A stretch of DNA of 64,000 bases. Origin: Schaalia vaccimaxillae DSM 15804 (GTDB lineage Bacteria > Actinomycetota > Actinomycetes > Actinomycetales > Actinomycetaceae). The translations under genes were made by a program, and so were the position numbers. Each line of letters opens with the position of its first letter. Within the stretch, counting starts at the first letter, position 1. Location of the stretch: positions 62,001 through 126,000 of the forward strand of contig NZ_ATUX01000007.1 in assembly GCF_000420425.1 (NCBI RefSeq). Reading direction: 5' to 3'. Below the pieces are notes generated by a model that made no database searches, was not told the DNA's origin, and saw nothing but the letters and a program-made list of their open reading frames with translations. Shown one piece after another: positions 27,420 to 36,542 of this stretch.

Positions 27420-28273
27420 GTGATGACGCTGCTTCACCCACCCTGCGCCCAACCCCCATGGATCGGGCTCCTGAAGATCCGCGCGCCCGCCTCTTGGGAC
27501 CCGGGCAGTGGCCGGTAGCTGCGCCGCAGATACCAGCAAACGAAGTGCCCGCCCACGTCGCCCTCGTCATGGACGGGAATGGACGTTGGGCGAACTCGCG
27601 TGGCCTGCCCAGAACCGAAGGGCATCGCGCCGGCGAATACGCGCTCATGGACACAATCGCTGGAGCTATTGACGCCGGGGTGCGCTACCTGAGCGTCTAC
27701 ACATTCTCCACGGAGAATTGGAAACGCTCGCCCGCAGAGGTTCGTTTCATCATGAACTATGCCAGTGACGTGTTGGCTCGCCGCACTGACCAACTCAACG
27801 ACTGGGGCGTGCATGTGCGATGGTCGGGTCGTCGTCCCAAGCTTTGGAAGTCGGTCATTCACGCGTTGGAGCGGGCCGACGAAGCCACCAAGCACAATGA
27901 CACCTTGGATCTGGTTATGTGCGTCAATTACGGGGGACGCGCTGAGATTGCCGATGCTGCCAAAACTATTGCCAAAGAGGTTGCTGCTGGGCGCCTGAGC
28001 CCCGCTGGGGTGACAGAGAAGAACTTTGCCCGACACCTTTATCTTCCCGATGTACCCGACGTCGACCTGATGATCCGGACCTCTGGTGAGCAACGGATCT
28101 CAAACTACCTTCTGTGGCAGTTGGCGTATGCGGAGATGATGTTTTCGCCCACGCCCTGGCCGGCTTTTGACCGAGAGGCGCTGTGGGATTGCCTCTTGGA
28201 GTATTCGGGCCGTGAGCGGCGCTTTGGTGGTGCTGTGGATGCGATTACCAGTGGCAAAATGACCGGCCCGTAG
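27416..28273 (+). CDS. uppS: Isoprenyl (undecaprenyl) diphosphate synthase
   Basis: cis-Prenyltransferase making the C55 (or other long-chain) lipid carrier for cell-wall synthesis, 285 residues. The FPP-binding motif is MDGNGRWANSRGLPR, and VYTFSTENWKR and MIRTSGEQRISNYLLWQ are the downstream signatures. The first 40 residues are a Pro-rich extension. Coupled to recO by ATGA, a common actinobacterial pair. Confidence 0.95.
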   Translation: MSDDAASPTLRPTPMDRAPEDPRARLLGPGQWPVAAPQIPANEVPAHVALVMDGNGRWANSRGLPRTEGHRAGEYALMDTIAGAIDAGVRYLSVYTFSTENWKRSPAEVRFIMNYASDVLARRTDQLNDWGVHVRWSGRRPKLWKSVIHALERADEATKHNDTLDLVMCVNYGGRAEIADAAKTIAKEVAAGRLSPAGVTEKNFARHLYLPDVPDVDLMIRTSGEQRISNYLLWQLAYAEMMFSPTPWPAFDREALWDCLLEYSGRERRFGGAVDAITSGKMTGP

Positions 28274-28317
28274 AGCCACGAAACTCGGAGGCTTGATTTG
28301 CGGCTTTGAGCGGCTCT

Positions 28318-28824
28318 TTATGCAGCTTCGCCTGCCTGAGCCGACCGGTGTGAGCGCTTTGACCAGATGCGCCAGGAAACGAGGCAAATGAGGAGGATGA
28401 TTCCTGCCCATCCCCAGGGAGATCCTGCGACGGCTCCTAAAGTTGACATCCAGATTGCCAGCAGGCCCAGGCCGTAGAGCAGTGCCCACAGGACGCAGCC
28501 GGGAATCATACACAGCGTGTAGGTCAGCCACTTCATGCGTACGACGCCTGCGGCGGCATTGACAGCTGTTTGGATGCCCACGGTCAGGAAGCATAGGGGG
28601 ATGACGATGAGTCCCCACCGTTCCAACAGGGCAGCCCCTTTGCGAGGTGTTGGTCCATTAAACCAGGCGGCGAGTTTTCCAAGGAAGCCGTCTTTGCCTT
28701 GGCCGGCGAGTGCTCCGGCTGCGGCGAGCCTGCCCAGCCAGTAGGTGCCTTGGGCGCGGAAGAGCACGACAAAGAACAAGAAGATGATGAGGGGGAGTCC
28801 CTCGGAAGCCCAGTCGGGGGTCAC
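28318..28824 (-). CDS. DedA/VTT-domain membrane protein
   Basis: 168 residues with three to four hydrophobic segments. The layout GTYWLGRLAAAG, then ERWGLIVIPLCFLTVGIQTAVNAAAG and MKWLTYTLCMIPGCVLWA, matches the SNARE-associated/VTT core of DedA proteins, some of which flip undecaprenyl phosphate. It faces uppS, which makes that lipid carrier. GTG start with AGGAG. A possible iron box lies upstream. Confidence 0.72.
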   Translation of the reverse strand: MTPDWASEGLPLIIFLFFVVLFRAQGTYWLGRLAAAGALAGQGKDGFLGKLAAWFNGPTPRKGAALLERWGLIVIPLCFLTVGIQTAVNAAAGVVRMKWLTYTLCMIPGCVLWALLYGLGLLAIWMSTLGAVAGSPWGWAGIILLICLVSWRIWSKRSHRSAQAGEAA

Positions 28825-28899
28825 TGTTGAAGCTCTCCTTGGTACGGTTTCATGCAGTGGTGTGTCGAGGGCGTTGCCACGACACCAACGGTAGGCTTC

Positions 28900-28918
28900 T
28901 TAGGTTAGCCTCAGTGAA
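28900..28918 (-). promoter_or_regulatory. Candidate DtxR/IdeR iron box
   Basis: TTAGGTTAGCCTCAGTGAA matches the 19-bp consensus TTAGGTTAGSCTAACCTAA at about 15 positions, with a perfect left half. It lies 76 nt upstream of the DedA-like gene and just past the zur stop. Confidence 0.35.
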
Positions 28919-28939
28919 GCTCAAGTGGGAGATAGCCGC

Positions 28940-29326
28940 TCAGGCTGAGGCGCAATTCTCACACACTCCGAACAGATCCATTGAATGAGATACCTCGGTG
29001 AAACCGTGCTGAGCAGCGACCTCAGTCACCCATTTCTCAATCTGTTTCTGGGCAATTTCTTCAGCGTGCCCGCATACCCGACATACCAGGTGATGATGGT
29101 GACCATCCGACTCACACACCCGGTACAGGGACTCGCCCTCGGAGGAGCGAAGCACGTCCACGCGATGATCGTCTGCCAAGGTCTGCAGGTTGCGGTAAAC
29201 GGTGGCCAGTCCTACCTTTTGGCCAGACTTTTGCAGGTCCTCGAAAATCTGTTGGGCCGAGCGGAAATCAACGACTCGTTGGAGTTCTTCGAATACGGCT
29301 TGGCGCTGCTTAGTCATGCGCTGCAT
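28940..29326 (-). CDS. zur: Fur-family zinc uptake regulator
   Basis: Metal-dependent repressor, 128 residues from the ATG after AGGAGG, which matches the length and start of actinobacterial Zur/FurB. An upstream ATG at 29419 (with GGGAGG) would add 31 residues of low-complexity sequence. The DNA-binding helix is VGLATVYRNLQTL, the metal-sensing segment DGHHHHLVCRVCG, and a second Cys pair (CENC) closes the structural zinc site. It ends the znuA-znuC-znuB-zur cluster, so zinc sensing is the best assignment. Confidence 0.85.
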   Translation of the reverse strand: MQRMTKQRQAVFEELQRVVDFRSAQQIFEDLQKSGQKVGLATVYRNLQTLADDHRVDVLRSSEGESLYRVCESDGHHHHLVCRVCGHAEEIAQKQIEKWVTEVAAQHGFTEVSHSMDLFGVCENCASA

Positions 29327-29424
29327 GCTGCCTCCTGCATTCGTCGAAATAGTGCCGCTTTGGCGGTCCTTGGCATCCAGGCTACCGCGTTTTGCTACCA
29401 AAGCGTTTCGGGTCGTCATGAAAC

Positions 29425-30348
29425 TCACCTCCCAAGGAGCCCAGTGGACGGTTTCTGGCTTGCTTCACCGCTGCGAACTTTGGTGCCTCGAATGATCGCG
29501 GAGACCAGACTTTTACCAGCGAAAACGGCGCCATAGATTCCAATAGCGAGGACGACGATGGCGGCTCCGGGCGAGAGGTCAACGAAATAAGTCAGGATTA
29601 GTCCAATCGTGCAAATGAGAGCGCCTAACGCCATTGCCTGTCGCATCGTTGCGTGAAAAGACCGAGCCGAAAGCTGGGAGATAGCAACGGGAATAATCAT
29701 CAGCGCTGAAACCAATAACGACCCGACAACCCGCATTGCCACAGCCACCGTCAACGCCGACAGGATCGCAATAAGCATCGACAAGGCGTTTACGGGCAGG
29801 CCCGTTGAGCGCGCAAATTCTTCATCGTGGGTTACCGAGCGCAAAGCAGGGGATAGGCCGATCCCAACAATAAGAATGACGATGGACAAAATTGAGATCA
29901 TCCAGATGTCAGTCCAATTGACGGTGGTGATCGAGCCGAATAGGTAGCTGGTGAGTTGGGCGGAAGTTCCTCCGGCGATGCCGATGAGCAGGACTCCTCC
30001 GGCTATGCCGCCGTAGAACAACATGGCGAGGGCGACGTCGGCTGAGGTGCGCCCAGACTGCCTGACCAATTCGATGGTGACTGCACCCAAGATGGACACG
30101 ATGACCGCTCCGGGAATGGCCCACTGGTCGTGTGGGTTGGCGTTGGCGACGGTTCCTGCCAGCCAGCCGAGGGCAACGCCGGTCAGCGAGATGTGTCCGA
30201 TGCCGTCTCCGAGCATGGCGAGGCGCCGGTCCACCAGGTAGGTGCCGACCACGGGTGCAGCCAGGCCAATGAGGATGGCTGCGATGAGGGAGCGTTGCAT
30301 GAGAGGCGAAGCCACCATGTCGGTGAGTGCGATGAGGATGTCGTTCAT
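29425..30348 (-). CDS. znuB: Zinc/manganese ABC transporter permease
   Basis: Membrane subunit of a cluster-9 (ABC-3) metal importer, 307 residues with eight or more hydrophobic segments and the family motif GDGIGHISLTGVALG. Its ATG overlaps the znuC stop by 4 nt. Metal is inferred as zinc from the neighbouring zur and the His-rich binding protein. Confidence 0.92.
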   Translation of the reverse strand: MNDILIALTDMVASPLMQRSLIAAILIGLAAPVVGTYLVDRRLAMLGDGIGHISLTGVALGWLAGTVANANPHDQWAIPGAVIVSILGAVTIELVRQSGRTSADVALAMLFYGGIAGGVLLIGIAGGTSAQLTSYLFGSITTVNWTDIWMISILSIVILIVGIGLSPALRSVTHDEEFARSTGLPVNALSMLIAILSALTVAVAMRVVGSLLVSALMIIPVAISQLSARSFHATMRQAMALGALICTIGLILTYFVDLSPGAAIVVLAIGIYGAVFAGKSLVSAIIRGTKVRSGEASQKPSTGLLGR

Positions 30349-31139
30349 GCCTCGTCCTCGTCTGTCTGGAACTGGGTGGTTGCGCCTGACTGCGATTGGG
30401 TGGTGGCTTCGATCCGAGCGGGGCCATCGTAGGTGAGGAGACCACCGTGCAGGTGTACTTCGTGGTCGAGGACATGCCCGAGGACGGCCAGTTCGTGTAG
30501 AACAATCAGCACCGTGGTTCCACCATTCTTGGCCGCCTCGATAATGTCAACGACCTGAGCTTTTGAGTCTGAGTCAACCCCAGCCAACGGCTCATCCATA
30601 ATGAGCAGATCGGGGTTGCGGACCAAAGCCCGCGCAATAAGGGCACGCTGTTTCTGGCCTCCCGACAAGATCGCCAACGGATCCTGTGCGCGCTCTTCGA
30701 GGCCGACCTGACGTAGAGCCTCCATAGCGCGCTTCTTGTCTTCCCTGCCTGACCAGAACTTGCGTGGCCCCAGCAGGCCCGAGGAAACAACTTCCAGGAC
30801 GGAGGTTGATATTCCCCCGTTTTCGGTGACTCTTTGGGGGACGTATCCGATGCGCTGCCACGGGACGCGGCGGCTGACGCGGTTATCAACTCCAAAGATG
30901 CGCACGGTGCCACTACTGCGCGGCGCGTTGGCGAGGATGGCTTTAACCAGGGTCGACTTTCCAGATCCGTTGGCACCGGTCAGGGCAACGACTTGGCCTG
31001 CGCTAACGGAGAGGCTGACTGAGTCCAGGACGATGTGGTCATCCCAGGCGACGGTGAGGTTCTCAATATCGAGGACGGCAGCGGGCACCCCCACCCCAGG
31101 GGTCCCCGCTGCCGTAGTCTCGTGGCGCGGTGCGGTCAT
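30345..31139 (-). CDS. znuC: Zinc/manganese ABC transporter ATP-binding protein
   Basis: ATPase subunit, 264 residues: Walker A GANGSGKST, signature LSGGQKQRALIARAL, Walker B LLIMDEPLAGVD, and the H-loop VLHELAVLG. It has a Pro/Gly N-terminal extension of about 25 residues. Overlaps both neighbours by 4 nt in the znuA-znuC-znuB order. Confidence 0.94.
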   Translation of the reverse strand: MTAPRHETTAAGTPGVGVPAAVLDIENLTVAWDDHIVLDSVSLSVSAGQVVALTGANGSGKSTLVKAILANAPRSSGTVRIFGVDNRVSRRVPWQRIGYVPQRVTENGGISTSVLEVVSSGLLGPRKFWSGREDKKRAMEALRQVGLEERAQDPLAILSGGQKQRALIARALVRNPDLLIMDEPLAGVDSDSKAQVVDIIEAAKNGGTTVLIVLHELAVLGHVLDHEVHLHGGLLTYDGPARIEATTQSQSGATTQFQTDEDEA

Positions 31140-32158
31140 TGACAGTTCAGAGCTGTACGCAACGCATTGATGTTGTCGTGCATGACGTCGACGTAATCCT
31201 TAGCTGGGTCGGATTGGGACTCGATGGGATCAAGGACAGCCGTGGTGATTCCGAGGTCATCGGCCAGTGTTTGGGCAACCTTGGGGTCGACCAGGGCTTC
31301 GGTGAAGATAGTGGTGACGCCCTCGGTTTTAACAACCTCTGAGATTTCTTTGAGTCGAGCCGCTGAGGGAGCCGATTCTGGGTCGAGGCCAGAGATACCA
31401 ACCTGGGTCAGTTTGGTGCGGTCAGCTAGGTAGCCAAAGGCAGCGTGGCTGGTGACGAAGGTCGTTGTTTTACATGAGGCAGTTCCATCGATCAGTTCGG
31501 CAGACAGTGCAGTCATTTTCTTGGCGATGGAAGCTGCGTTGGCCGTGTACGTCTGAGCGTTGTCAGGGTCCGCTTTGGCTAGCGCCTGGCCGATGGCCGT
31601 AGCGGCTTGGCCCATTCGGTCAGGATCGAGCCAGAAGTGCGGGTCTGTGGTCATTTCATGGGCGTGATCCGCGTGGTTGTGGTCGCCATGTTCGTCGGTT
31701 GCTTCGTGTTCTGCGCCCTCGTGGTCATGGTCGTGTGCAGGGTGGTTGCCGTCGGCCGAGGTTTCCACCAGTGAGACTGCCTGTGACACATCGATAACGT
31801 TCTTCGGTTCGCTGTGTTCGATGGCTTCGTCTACTGTGCTTTGGAATCCAGCTAAGTAGACGACAGCGTCTGCGCGCCCGATCTGCATGACCTTGGCGGG
31901 GGAGAGTTCGAGGTCGTGAGGTTCTGCGCCGTCGGGCGTCAGCGAGGAGACTTCCACGAGGTCGCCCCCGATTTCCTGCGTCAGGTATGCCAAGGGGTAG
32001 AAGGATGCCATGACGTCAAGCTTGGAGCTTGCAGAATCGGCTGAAAGTGAGGATGACTGGCCGTTTGCGGATTGAGGGGCTGAGGGGCCAGAGGAACATG
32101 CACTCAAAATGAGGGCTGCAACAGCCGCACCGGCAATGAGGCAACGGGGTGAGGTCAT
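31136..32158 (-). CDS. znuA: Zinc ABC transporter substrate-binding lipoprotein
   Basis: Lipoprotein with signal peptide and lipobox (ILSAC), 340 residues from the ATG after AAGGGGGA. It belongs to the cluster A-I metal-binding family (VMASFYPLAYLTQEIGGD, DPHFWLDPDRM). A histidine-, aspartate- and glutamate-rich loop near residues 125-160, just before DPHFWLDP, is typical of zinc rather than manganese binders. Longer upstream codons in this frame run through a repeat array and are not coding. Confidence 0.93.
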   Translation of the reverse strand: MTSPRCLIAGAAVAALILSACSSGPSAPQSANGQSSSLSADSASSKLDVMASFYPLAYLTQEIGGDLVEVSSLTPDGAEPHDLELSPAKVMQIGRADAVVYLAGFQSTVDEAIEHSEPKNVIDVSQAVSLVETSADGNHPAHDHDHEGAEHEATDEHGDHNHADHAHEMTTDPHFWLDPDRMGQAATAIGQALAKADPDNAQTYTANAASIAKKMTALSAELIDGTASCKTTTFVTSHAAFGYLADRTKLTQVGISGLDPESAPSAARLKEISEVVKTEGVTTIFTEALVDPKVAQTLADDLGITTAVLDPIESQSDPAKDYVDVMHDNINALRTALNCQ

Positions 32159-32176
32159 GCGTTCATCATCCCCCTT

Positions 32177-32194
32177 AATGAGACTCGTTGTCAA
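32177..32194. promoter_or_regulatory. Candidate Zur operator upstream of znuA
   Basis: AATGAGACTCGTT is an imperfect palindrome (AAYGAG-A-CTCRTT) 19 nt before the znuA start, extending to TGTCA on the right. Zur boxes of actinobacteria are A/T-rich dyads around TGA...TCA; the fit is moderate. Confidence 0.4.
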
Positions 32195-32205
32195 CAATCC
32201 TCCTC

Positions 32206-32246
32206 TCGCGAGGGACGCCCATAACTCTGGCGAGGGACGCCCAACG
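32206..32246. repeat. 22-bp intergenic repeat array, locus 2 (two units)
   Basis: Two units of GCGAGGGACGCCCA starting at 32208 and 32230 (22-nt period). Unlike the other loci it lies between divergent genes (znuA and glycyl-tRNA synthetase) and lacks the C/T-rich tail. Confidence 0.75.
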
Positions 32247-32313
32247 ACCTCCTCGCCCTCGCGGCGCCCTCGTCCCAGGGATAAACCCCACAACCACCAA
32301 CCACCCCCGGAAT

Positions 32314-32342
32314 CTGAACCCACCCGACCAGTCCGATAGACT
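32314..32342 (+). promoter_or_regulatory. Probable promoter of glycyl-tRNA synthetase
   Basis: CTGAAC and TAGACT separated by exactly 17 nt, about 58 nt before the GTG start. Confidence 0.5.
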
Positions 32343-32399
32343 CGTGTCTACCGATCGCCGCGCCAGCCAGGTGCGGTCACACACCAAGGAGTGCATACA

Positions 32400-33788
32400 G
32401 TGGCAGCCCCCTCCCGCCTCGATTCCGTCATCAGTCTCGCCAAACGACGTGGCTTCGTCTTCCCCTGCGGCGACATCTACGGCGGTACCCGCTCTGCATG
32501 GGACTACGGACCCCTGGGCGTCGAACTTAAAGAAAACATCAAGAAGCAGTGGTGGCAGTACATGGTCCGCTCGCGCGAAGACGTCGTGGGCTTAGACTCC
32601 TCCGTCATCCTGCCCCGAGAAACCTGGGTTGCCTCCGGCCACGTCAAAGCCTTCACCGACCCCCTCGTCGAATCCCTGCACACCCACAAACGCTATCGCG
32701 CTGATCAGCTCATCGAAGAGTACGCACAGCGTAAGGGCTTAGATCCCGACACCGTGACCCTCGACATGGTGCCCGACCCCGTGACCGGCCAGCCCGGCTC
32801 TTGGACCGAACCTCGCGCCTTCTCCGGCCTGCTCAAGACCTACCTGGGTCCCGTCGACGACGAGGCCGGCCTGCACTACCTGCGCCCCGAAACCGCGCAG
32901 GGCATCTTCATCAACTACGCGAACGTCGCCGCCGCCTCGCGCAAGAAGCCTCCCTTCGGCATCGGCCAGATCGGCAAGTCCTTCCGCAACGAGATCACCC
33001 CTGGCAACTTCATATTCCGCACCCGTGAGTTCGAACAGATGGAACTGGAGTTCTTCTGTGCGCCCGGCACCGATGAAGAATGGCACCAATACTGGATCGA
33101 CTACCGCCACGACTGGTACGTGGGCCTGGGCATCGACCCCGACAACCTGCGCTTCTACGAGCACCCCCAAGAAAAGCTCTCCCACTACTCCAAGCGCACC
33201 GTCGACCTCGAGTACCGCTTCGGATTCCAGGGGTCAGAATGGGGCGAACTCGAAGGAATCGCCAACCGCACCGACTTCGACCTGTCGACTCACGCCGAAC
33301 ACTCCGGCCAGAAGCTCGACTTCTTCGACCAGACCACCGGCGAACGCTGGACTCCCTACGTCATCGAACCGAGTGCCGGCCTGACTCGTTCCCTCATGGC
33401 ATTCCTCATTGAGGCCTACCACGAGGATGAGGCCCCCAATACTAAGGGTGGCGTTGATAAGCGGACCGTCCTCAAGCTGGACCCGCGCCTATCGCCGGTT
33501 AAGGCCGCTGTGCTGCCGCTGTCACGTAAGGAAGAGCTGCAGGGCCCGGCCCGCGAATTGGCCGCCGATCTGCGCAAGCTGTGGAACGTCGACTACGACG
33601 ACGCCGGCGCCGTCGGTCGCCGATACCGTCGCCAGGACGAAATTGGTACGCCTTTCTGCATTACCTACGACTTTGATTCGGTTGAGGATCATGCTGTGAC
33701 CATCCGCGAGCGCGACACGATGATCCAAGAGCGTATCCCGCTGGCTAACGTCAAGAATTACCTCATCGACAAGATGGGTGTCCTCTGA
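32400..33788 (+). CDS. glyQS: Glycyl-tRNA synthetase, homodimeric class II type
   Basis: Charges tRNA-Gly, 462 residues. The GTG 8 nt after AAGGAG is preferred over one overlapping that site. Class II motifs: motif 1 region [11 protein letters not shown]-like [16 protein letters not shown], motif 2 [20 protein letters not shown], motif 3 [13 protein letters not shown]. The C-terminal anticodon-binding domain follows LPLSRKEEL. This is the single-chain alpha2 type, unlike the E. coli alpha2-beta2 enzyme. Confidence 0.96.
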   Translation: MAAPSRLDSVISLAKRRGFVFPCGDIYGGTRSAWDYGPLGVELKENIKKQWWQYMVRSREDVVGLDSSVILPRETWVASGHVKAFTDPLVESLHTHKRYRADQLIEEYAQRKGLDPDTVTLDMVPDPVTGQPGSWTEPRAFSGLLKTYLGPVDDEAGLHYLRPETAQGIFINYANVAAASRKKPPFGIGQIGKSFRNEITPGNFIFRTREFEQMELEFFCAPGTDEEWHQYWIDYRHDWYVGLGIDPDNLRFYEHPQEKLSHYSKRTVDLEYRFGFQGSEWGELEGIANRTDFDLSTHAEHSGQKLDFFDQTTGERWTPYVIEPSAGLTRSLMAFLIEAYHEDEAPNTKGGVDKRTVLKLDPRLSPVKAAVLPLSRKEELQGPARELAADLRKLWNVDYDDAGAVGRRYRRQDEIGTPFCITYDFDSVEDHAVTIRERDTMIQERIPLANVKNYLIDKMGVL

Positions 33789-33812
33789 GCGGGTTCTTTT
33801 CGCTTGGTACAT

Positions 33813-33856
33813 GGGGCAGACGGTGAGAACCATACGAGGTCATCACGGTCTGCCCC
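33813..33856. terminator. Hairpin between convergent genes
   Basis: GGGGCAGACGGTGA and TCACGGTCTGCCCC pair over 14 bp with one mismatch and a 16-nt loop. There is no T run on either side, so it is a likely but not certain terminator for both convergent genes. Confidence 0.55.
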
Positions 33857-33869
33857 GTGGCTGCGGCAT

Positions 33870-35141
33870 TTAGAATGTTGTTTTCTCCCAGGACGGGTTC
33901 ACGGCGATTCCTTCGATATTGATTTCGCCACGTCGATAGGAGCCCAGGCTTTCCACATCGAATAGGTGCTCATACTGTCCCGTGTCGAAGACATAACGGG
34001 AGAAGTTGAGGGGCGAGTTGATGTTCTTGCCGTTGTCGAGTCGGTAGATTGCCTGGTCTGTCACATCGAAGCGGGGGACTGCTCCGCCATCAGGAGATTC
34101 TTCGAAGGTGTAGAGATGATTTCCGATACCGGTGGTCACATCCACTGAGAAAACTTTTCCTGTCATCGTTACGAAACGGTACTCCGTACCTTTGAAACTT
34201 CCCGTCGGGATCGTCACGTCATCCGTAAGCAGATCAACGAAAGAGCCGTCGCGATCAACGATATCAAGTGAACGGCGTTCGTGGTTTTGCAAATCCCAAA
34301 TCTCGAGTGCCGCGTGCCCGGCACGAGGATCCGTGCCGTCTCCCCTTTGGGCGTTAGGGTTGTCGAGCAGGAAGCTCAGGAGATAGATGCTATTGTTGTG
34401 ACAGATGAATTCCCGAGTTCCTCGCGAATACCTCTCATCATGCGGGAAGCTTTCGATGACTGTCGGATTTTGCGGGTGGTTCGCAGGGTGTACCTGAACG
34501 AGTATGTCAAAGTTTTCGTCCTGCGCTGGGGTGACGGTGGTATCTCCCTTGTGTTCTTGATAAATGGATTTGGCTTGGTCAAGCAGGTTGGGAGCGAATT
34601 TCGTCTGGCCGACAGCGTAGAGGCTATCTCCGCATGCGCCCATGTTCATGTATGCGCCTCGAACATCGATGCTTTCAGTGCCATCGGCGCTCCCGATGAG
34701 AACCGGTTGTTGATATCCTTCCCGATCGGATCCCATGTTGTAGAAACTCATGAATCCTCGACCGTTGTTTCTTTCATATCTAGCCAGTTCCCCGTCGGGT
34801 TCGATATCTCGGGGAATTTGTTGTGTTCCTTCGTCAGTAGTGAGAAATTCAGAGTTTGCTCCCCCGTAGAACAACCCATATTCGGTCCAGAGGGGCTGGG
34901 CCGCGAACATCTGACCGGATTTGAACGCGCGGGTCTGACCTGAGGAGTCAGACAGAATCATGTATCCGGTTTCCGATGGCGTTCCTACATATCGAATGGC
35001 CGATTTACTGAGTTGTATCGCGAGTGCTTGGCCCTGGGTTGTAAATCCTTCGGCTGCGCGGGTCTTAGCGGGGCTCAGGGCACAGGCGTTCAACAATATA
35101 GCGACGACAATCACGGATAGGATCAGCATAGGTCGTTTCAT
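33870..35141 (-). CDS. Secreted lipoprotein of unknown function
   Basis: 423 residues with a lipoprotein signal (hydrophobic residues 5-18, lipobox LLNAC). The rest is soluble and beta-rich, with repeated short blocks (GYMILSDSSG, YRFVTMTGKVFSV, YRFDTGQY-like) recalling a beta-propeller. No catalytic motif or family is recognised. It stands alone, lacks a clear ribosome-binding site, and has somewhat lower G+C than its neighbours, so it may be acquired. Confidence 0.7.
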   Translation of the reverse strand: MKRPMLILSVIVVAILLNACALSPAKTRAAEGFTTQGQALAIQLSKSAIRYVGTPSETGYMILSDSSGQTRAFKSGQMFAAQPLWTEYGLFYGGANSEFLTTDEGTQQIPRDIEPDGELARYERNNGRGFMSFYNMGSDREGYQQPVLIGSADGTESIDVRGAYMNMGACGDSLYAVGQTKFAPNLLDQAKSIYQEHKGDTTVTPAQDENFDILVQVHPANHPQNPTVIESFPHDERYSRGTREFICHNNSIYLLSFLLDNPNAQRGDGTDPRAGHAALEIWDLQNHERRSLDIVDRDGSFVDLLTDDVTIPTGSFKGTEYRFVTMTGKVFSVDVTTGIGNHLYTFEESPDGGAVPRFDVTDQAIYRLDNGKNINSPLNFSRYVFDTGQYEHLFDVESLGSYRRGEINIEGIAVNPSWEKTTF

Positions 35142-35267
35142 CGGAGGTGTCTCTTAGACAAAATATGCGCCTTGCTATTCATGGCTAGAGTGTATTGCAG
35201 ATCACGTGCTTTGCTATGTGTTTAGCAGCAAAACTTTGAGCGGGTGAGGCGACTATTGTCTGAGTCC

Positions 35268-36542
35268 ATGCAGAATGAACCTATGATTCCACCGGACGCG
35301 ACCTCACGGGTTTCGATTGCTTCCCTCGTGGCCTCGCCCCTCATGGTCGGGCCGCTGCGCCTGTGGTCGCCGGTGATCCTGGCTCCCATGGCCGGCGTGA
35401 CCGACGTGCCCTTCCGGCGTCTGTGCCGTCTTTTTGGTGAGGAAGGCTTGCCAGCTCACCTTGACCCGGAGAATGGAGTGCGCGGTGTGGATGCTCCGGC
35501 GGGCTTGTATGTCACCGAGATGGTTACCAGCCGCGCCCTCGTCGAAGGCAATGTGCGCACCCTGGAGATGGTGCGCACCGACCCTGCTGAGCGGGTCCGC
35601 TCCATTCAGCTATATGGGGTGAATCCGGCGGTGATGGCTCAGGCCACGCAGATCCTCATCGACCGCGACCTAGTGGACCACATCGACCTCAACTTCGGAT
35701 GCCCCGTCCCCAAGGTCACGAAGAAGGGTGGGGGAGCGGCCCTGCCATGGAAGAAGGACCTCTTTGAGGATTTAGTGACCTCGGTGGTGGGCGCAGCCGA
35801 ACGGGCTGGGCGTGCGGTGGGCCGAGATATTCCGGTGACGGTCAAGATGCGCGTTGGAATCGACGATGAGCATGTCACCTACCTGGATGCTGCGCGTGCG
35901 GCCGGCAATGCTGGGGTGGCGGGCGTCTGCCTGCATGCTCGCACCCAGACCCAACACTATGCGGGCCAGGCTGACTGGAATCTCATTGCGCGGCTCAAGG
36001 ATGCGGTGAAGATCCCCGTGTTTGGCAATGGGGACGTGTTCTCCGGCTCGGATGCTCTGGCGATGATGGAACAGACTGGCTGCGATGCCGTGACCATTGG
36101 GCGTGGCTGCCAGGGCAGGCCCTGGCTGTTCCGTGACATTGTGGCTGCCATTCATGGTGGCGGTGTGGTTCCTGGGCCTACTTTGCGCGAGGTTGTGGAG
36201 ATCATTGAGCGCCACGCCGCGTGGGTGGTGGGGGATCAAGACGACGAGTTGCGGGCTCTGCGTGAGATGCGTAAACACATTGGCTGGTATCTGCGTGGTT
36301 TTGCCGTGGGCGGGTCTGCCCGCCACGCTTTGGGTATGGTTTCGTCCTTATCTGAGTTGCATGAGCGTCTGCATGAGTTGGACTTGGACCAGCCTTTCCC
36401 CAAGGCGGGGGAGGGGCCACGAGGCCGAGCAGGCGGCGAGAAGACACCACACTTGCCTGATGGGTGGCTAGATACGCCGTATTTGACGGATGCTCAACGC
36501 GAGCAGTTGCACCTAGCTGAGTTGGACGTTAGTGGAGGCTGA
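35268..36542 (+). CDS. dusB: tRNA-dihydrouridine synthase
   Basis: Flavoenzyme reducing uridines in the tRNA D loop, about 424 residues. The FMN TIM-barrel begins VILAPMAGVTDVPFRRL; the catalytic cysteine is in LNFGCPVPKVTKKGGG; VTVKMRVG and TIGRGCQGRPWLF are further signatures. The ATG chosen has TATTGT 8 nt upstream, giving an almost leaderless mRNA; a GTG eight codons earlier is the alternative. The C-terminus has a Pro/Gly-rich insert. Coupled to aroD by TGATG. Confidence 0.93.
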   Translation: MQNEPMIPPDATSRVSIASLVASPLMVGPLRLWSPVILAPMAGVTDVPFRRLCRLFGEEGLPAHLDPENGVRGVDAPAGLYVTEMVTSRALVEGNVRTLEMVRTDPAERVRSIQLYGVNPAVMAQATQILIDRDLVDHIDLNFGCPVPKVTKKGGGAALPWKKDLFEDLVTSVVGAAERAGRAVGRDIPVTVKMRVGIDDEHVTYLDAARAAGNAGVAGVCLHARTQTQHYAGQADWNLIARLKDAVKIPVFGNGDVFSGSDALAMMEQTGCDAVTIGRGCQGRPWLFRDIVAAIHGGGVVPGPTLREVVEIIERHAAWVVGDQDDELRALREMRKHIGWYLRGFAVGGSARHALGMVSSLSELHERLHELDLDQPFPKAGEGPRGRAGGEKTPHLPDGWLDTPYLTDAQREQLHLAELDVSGG

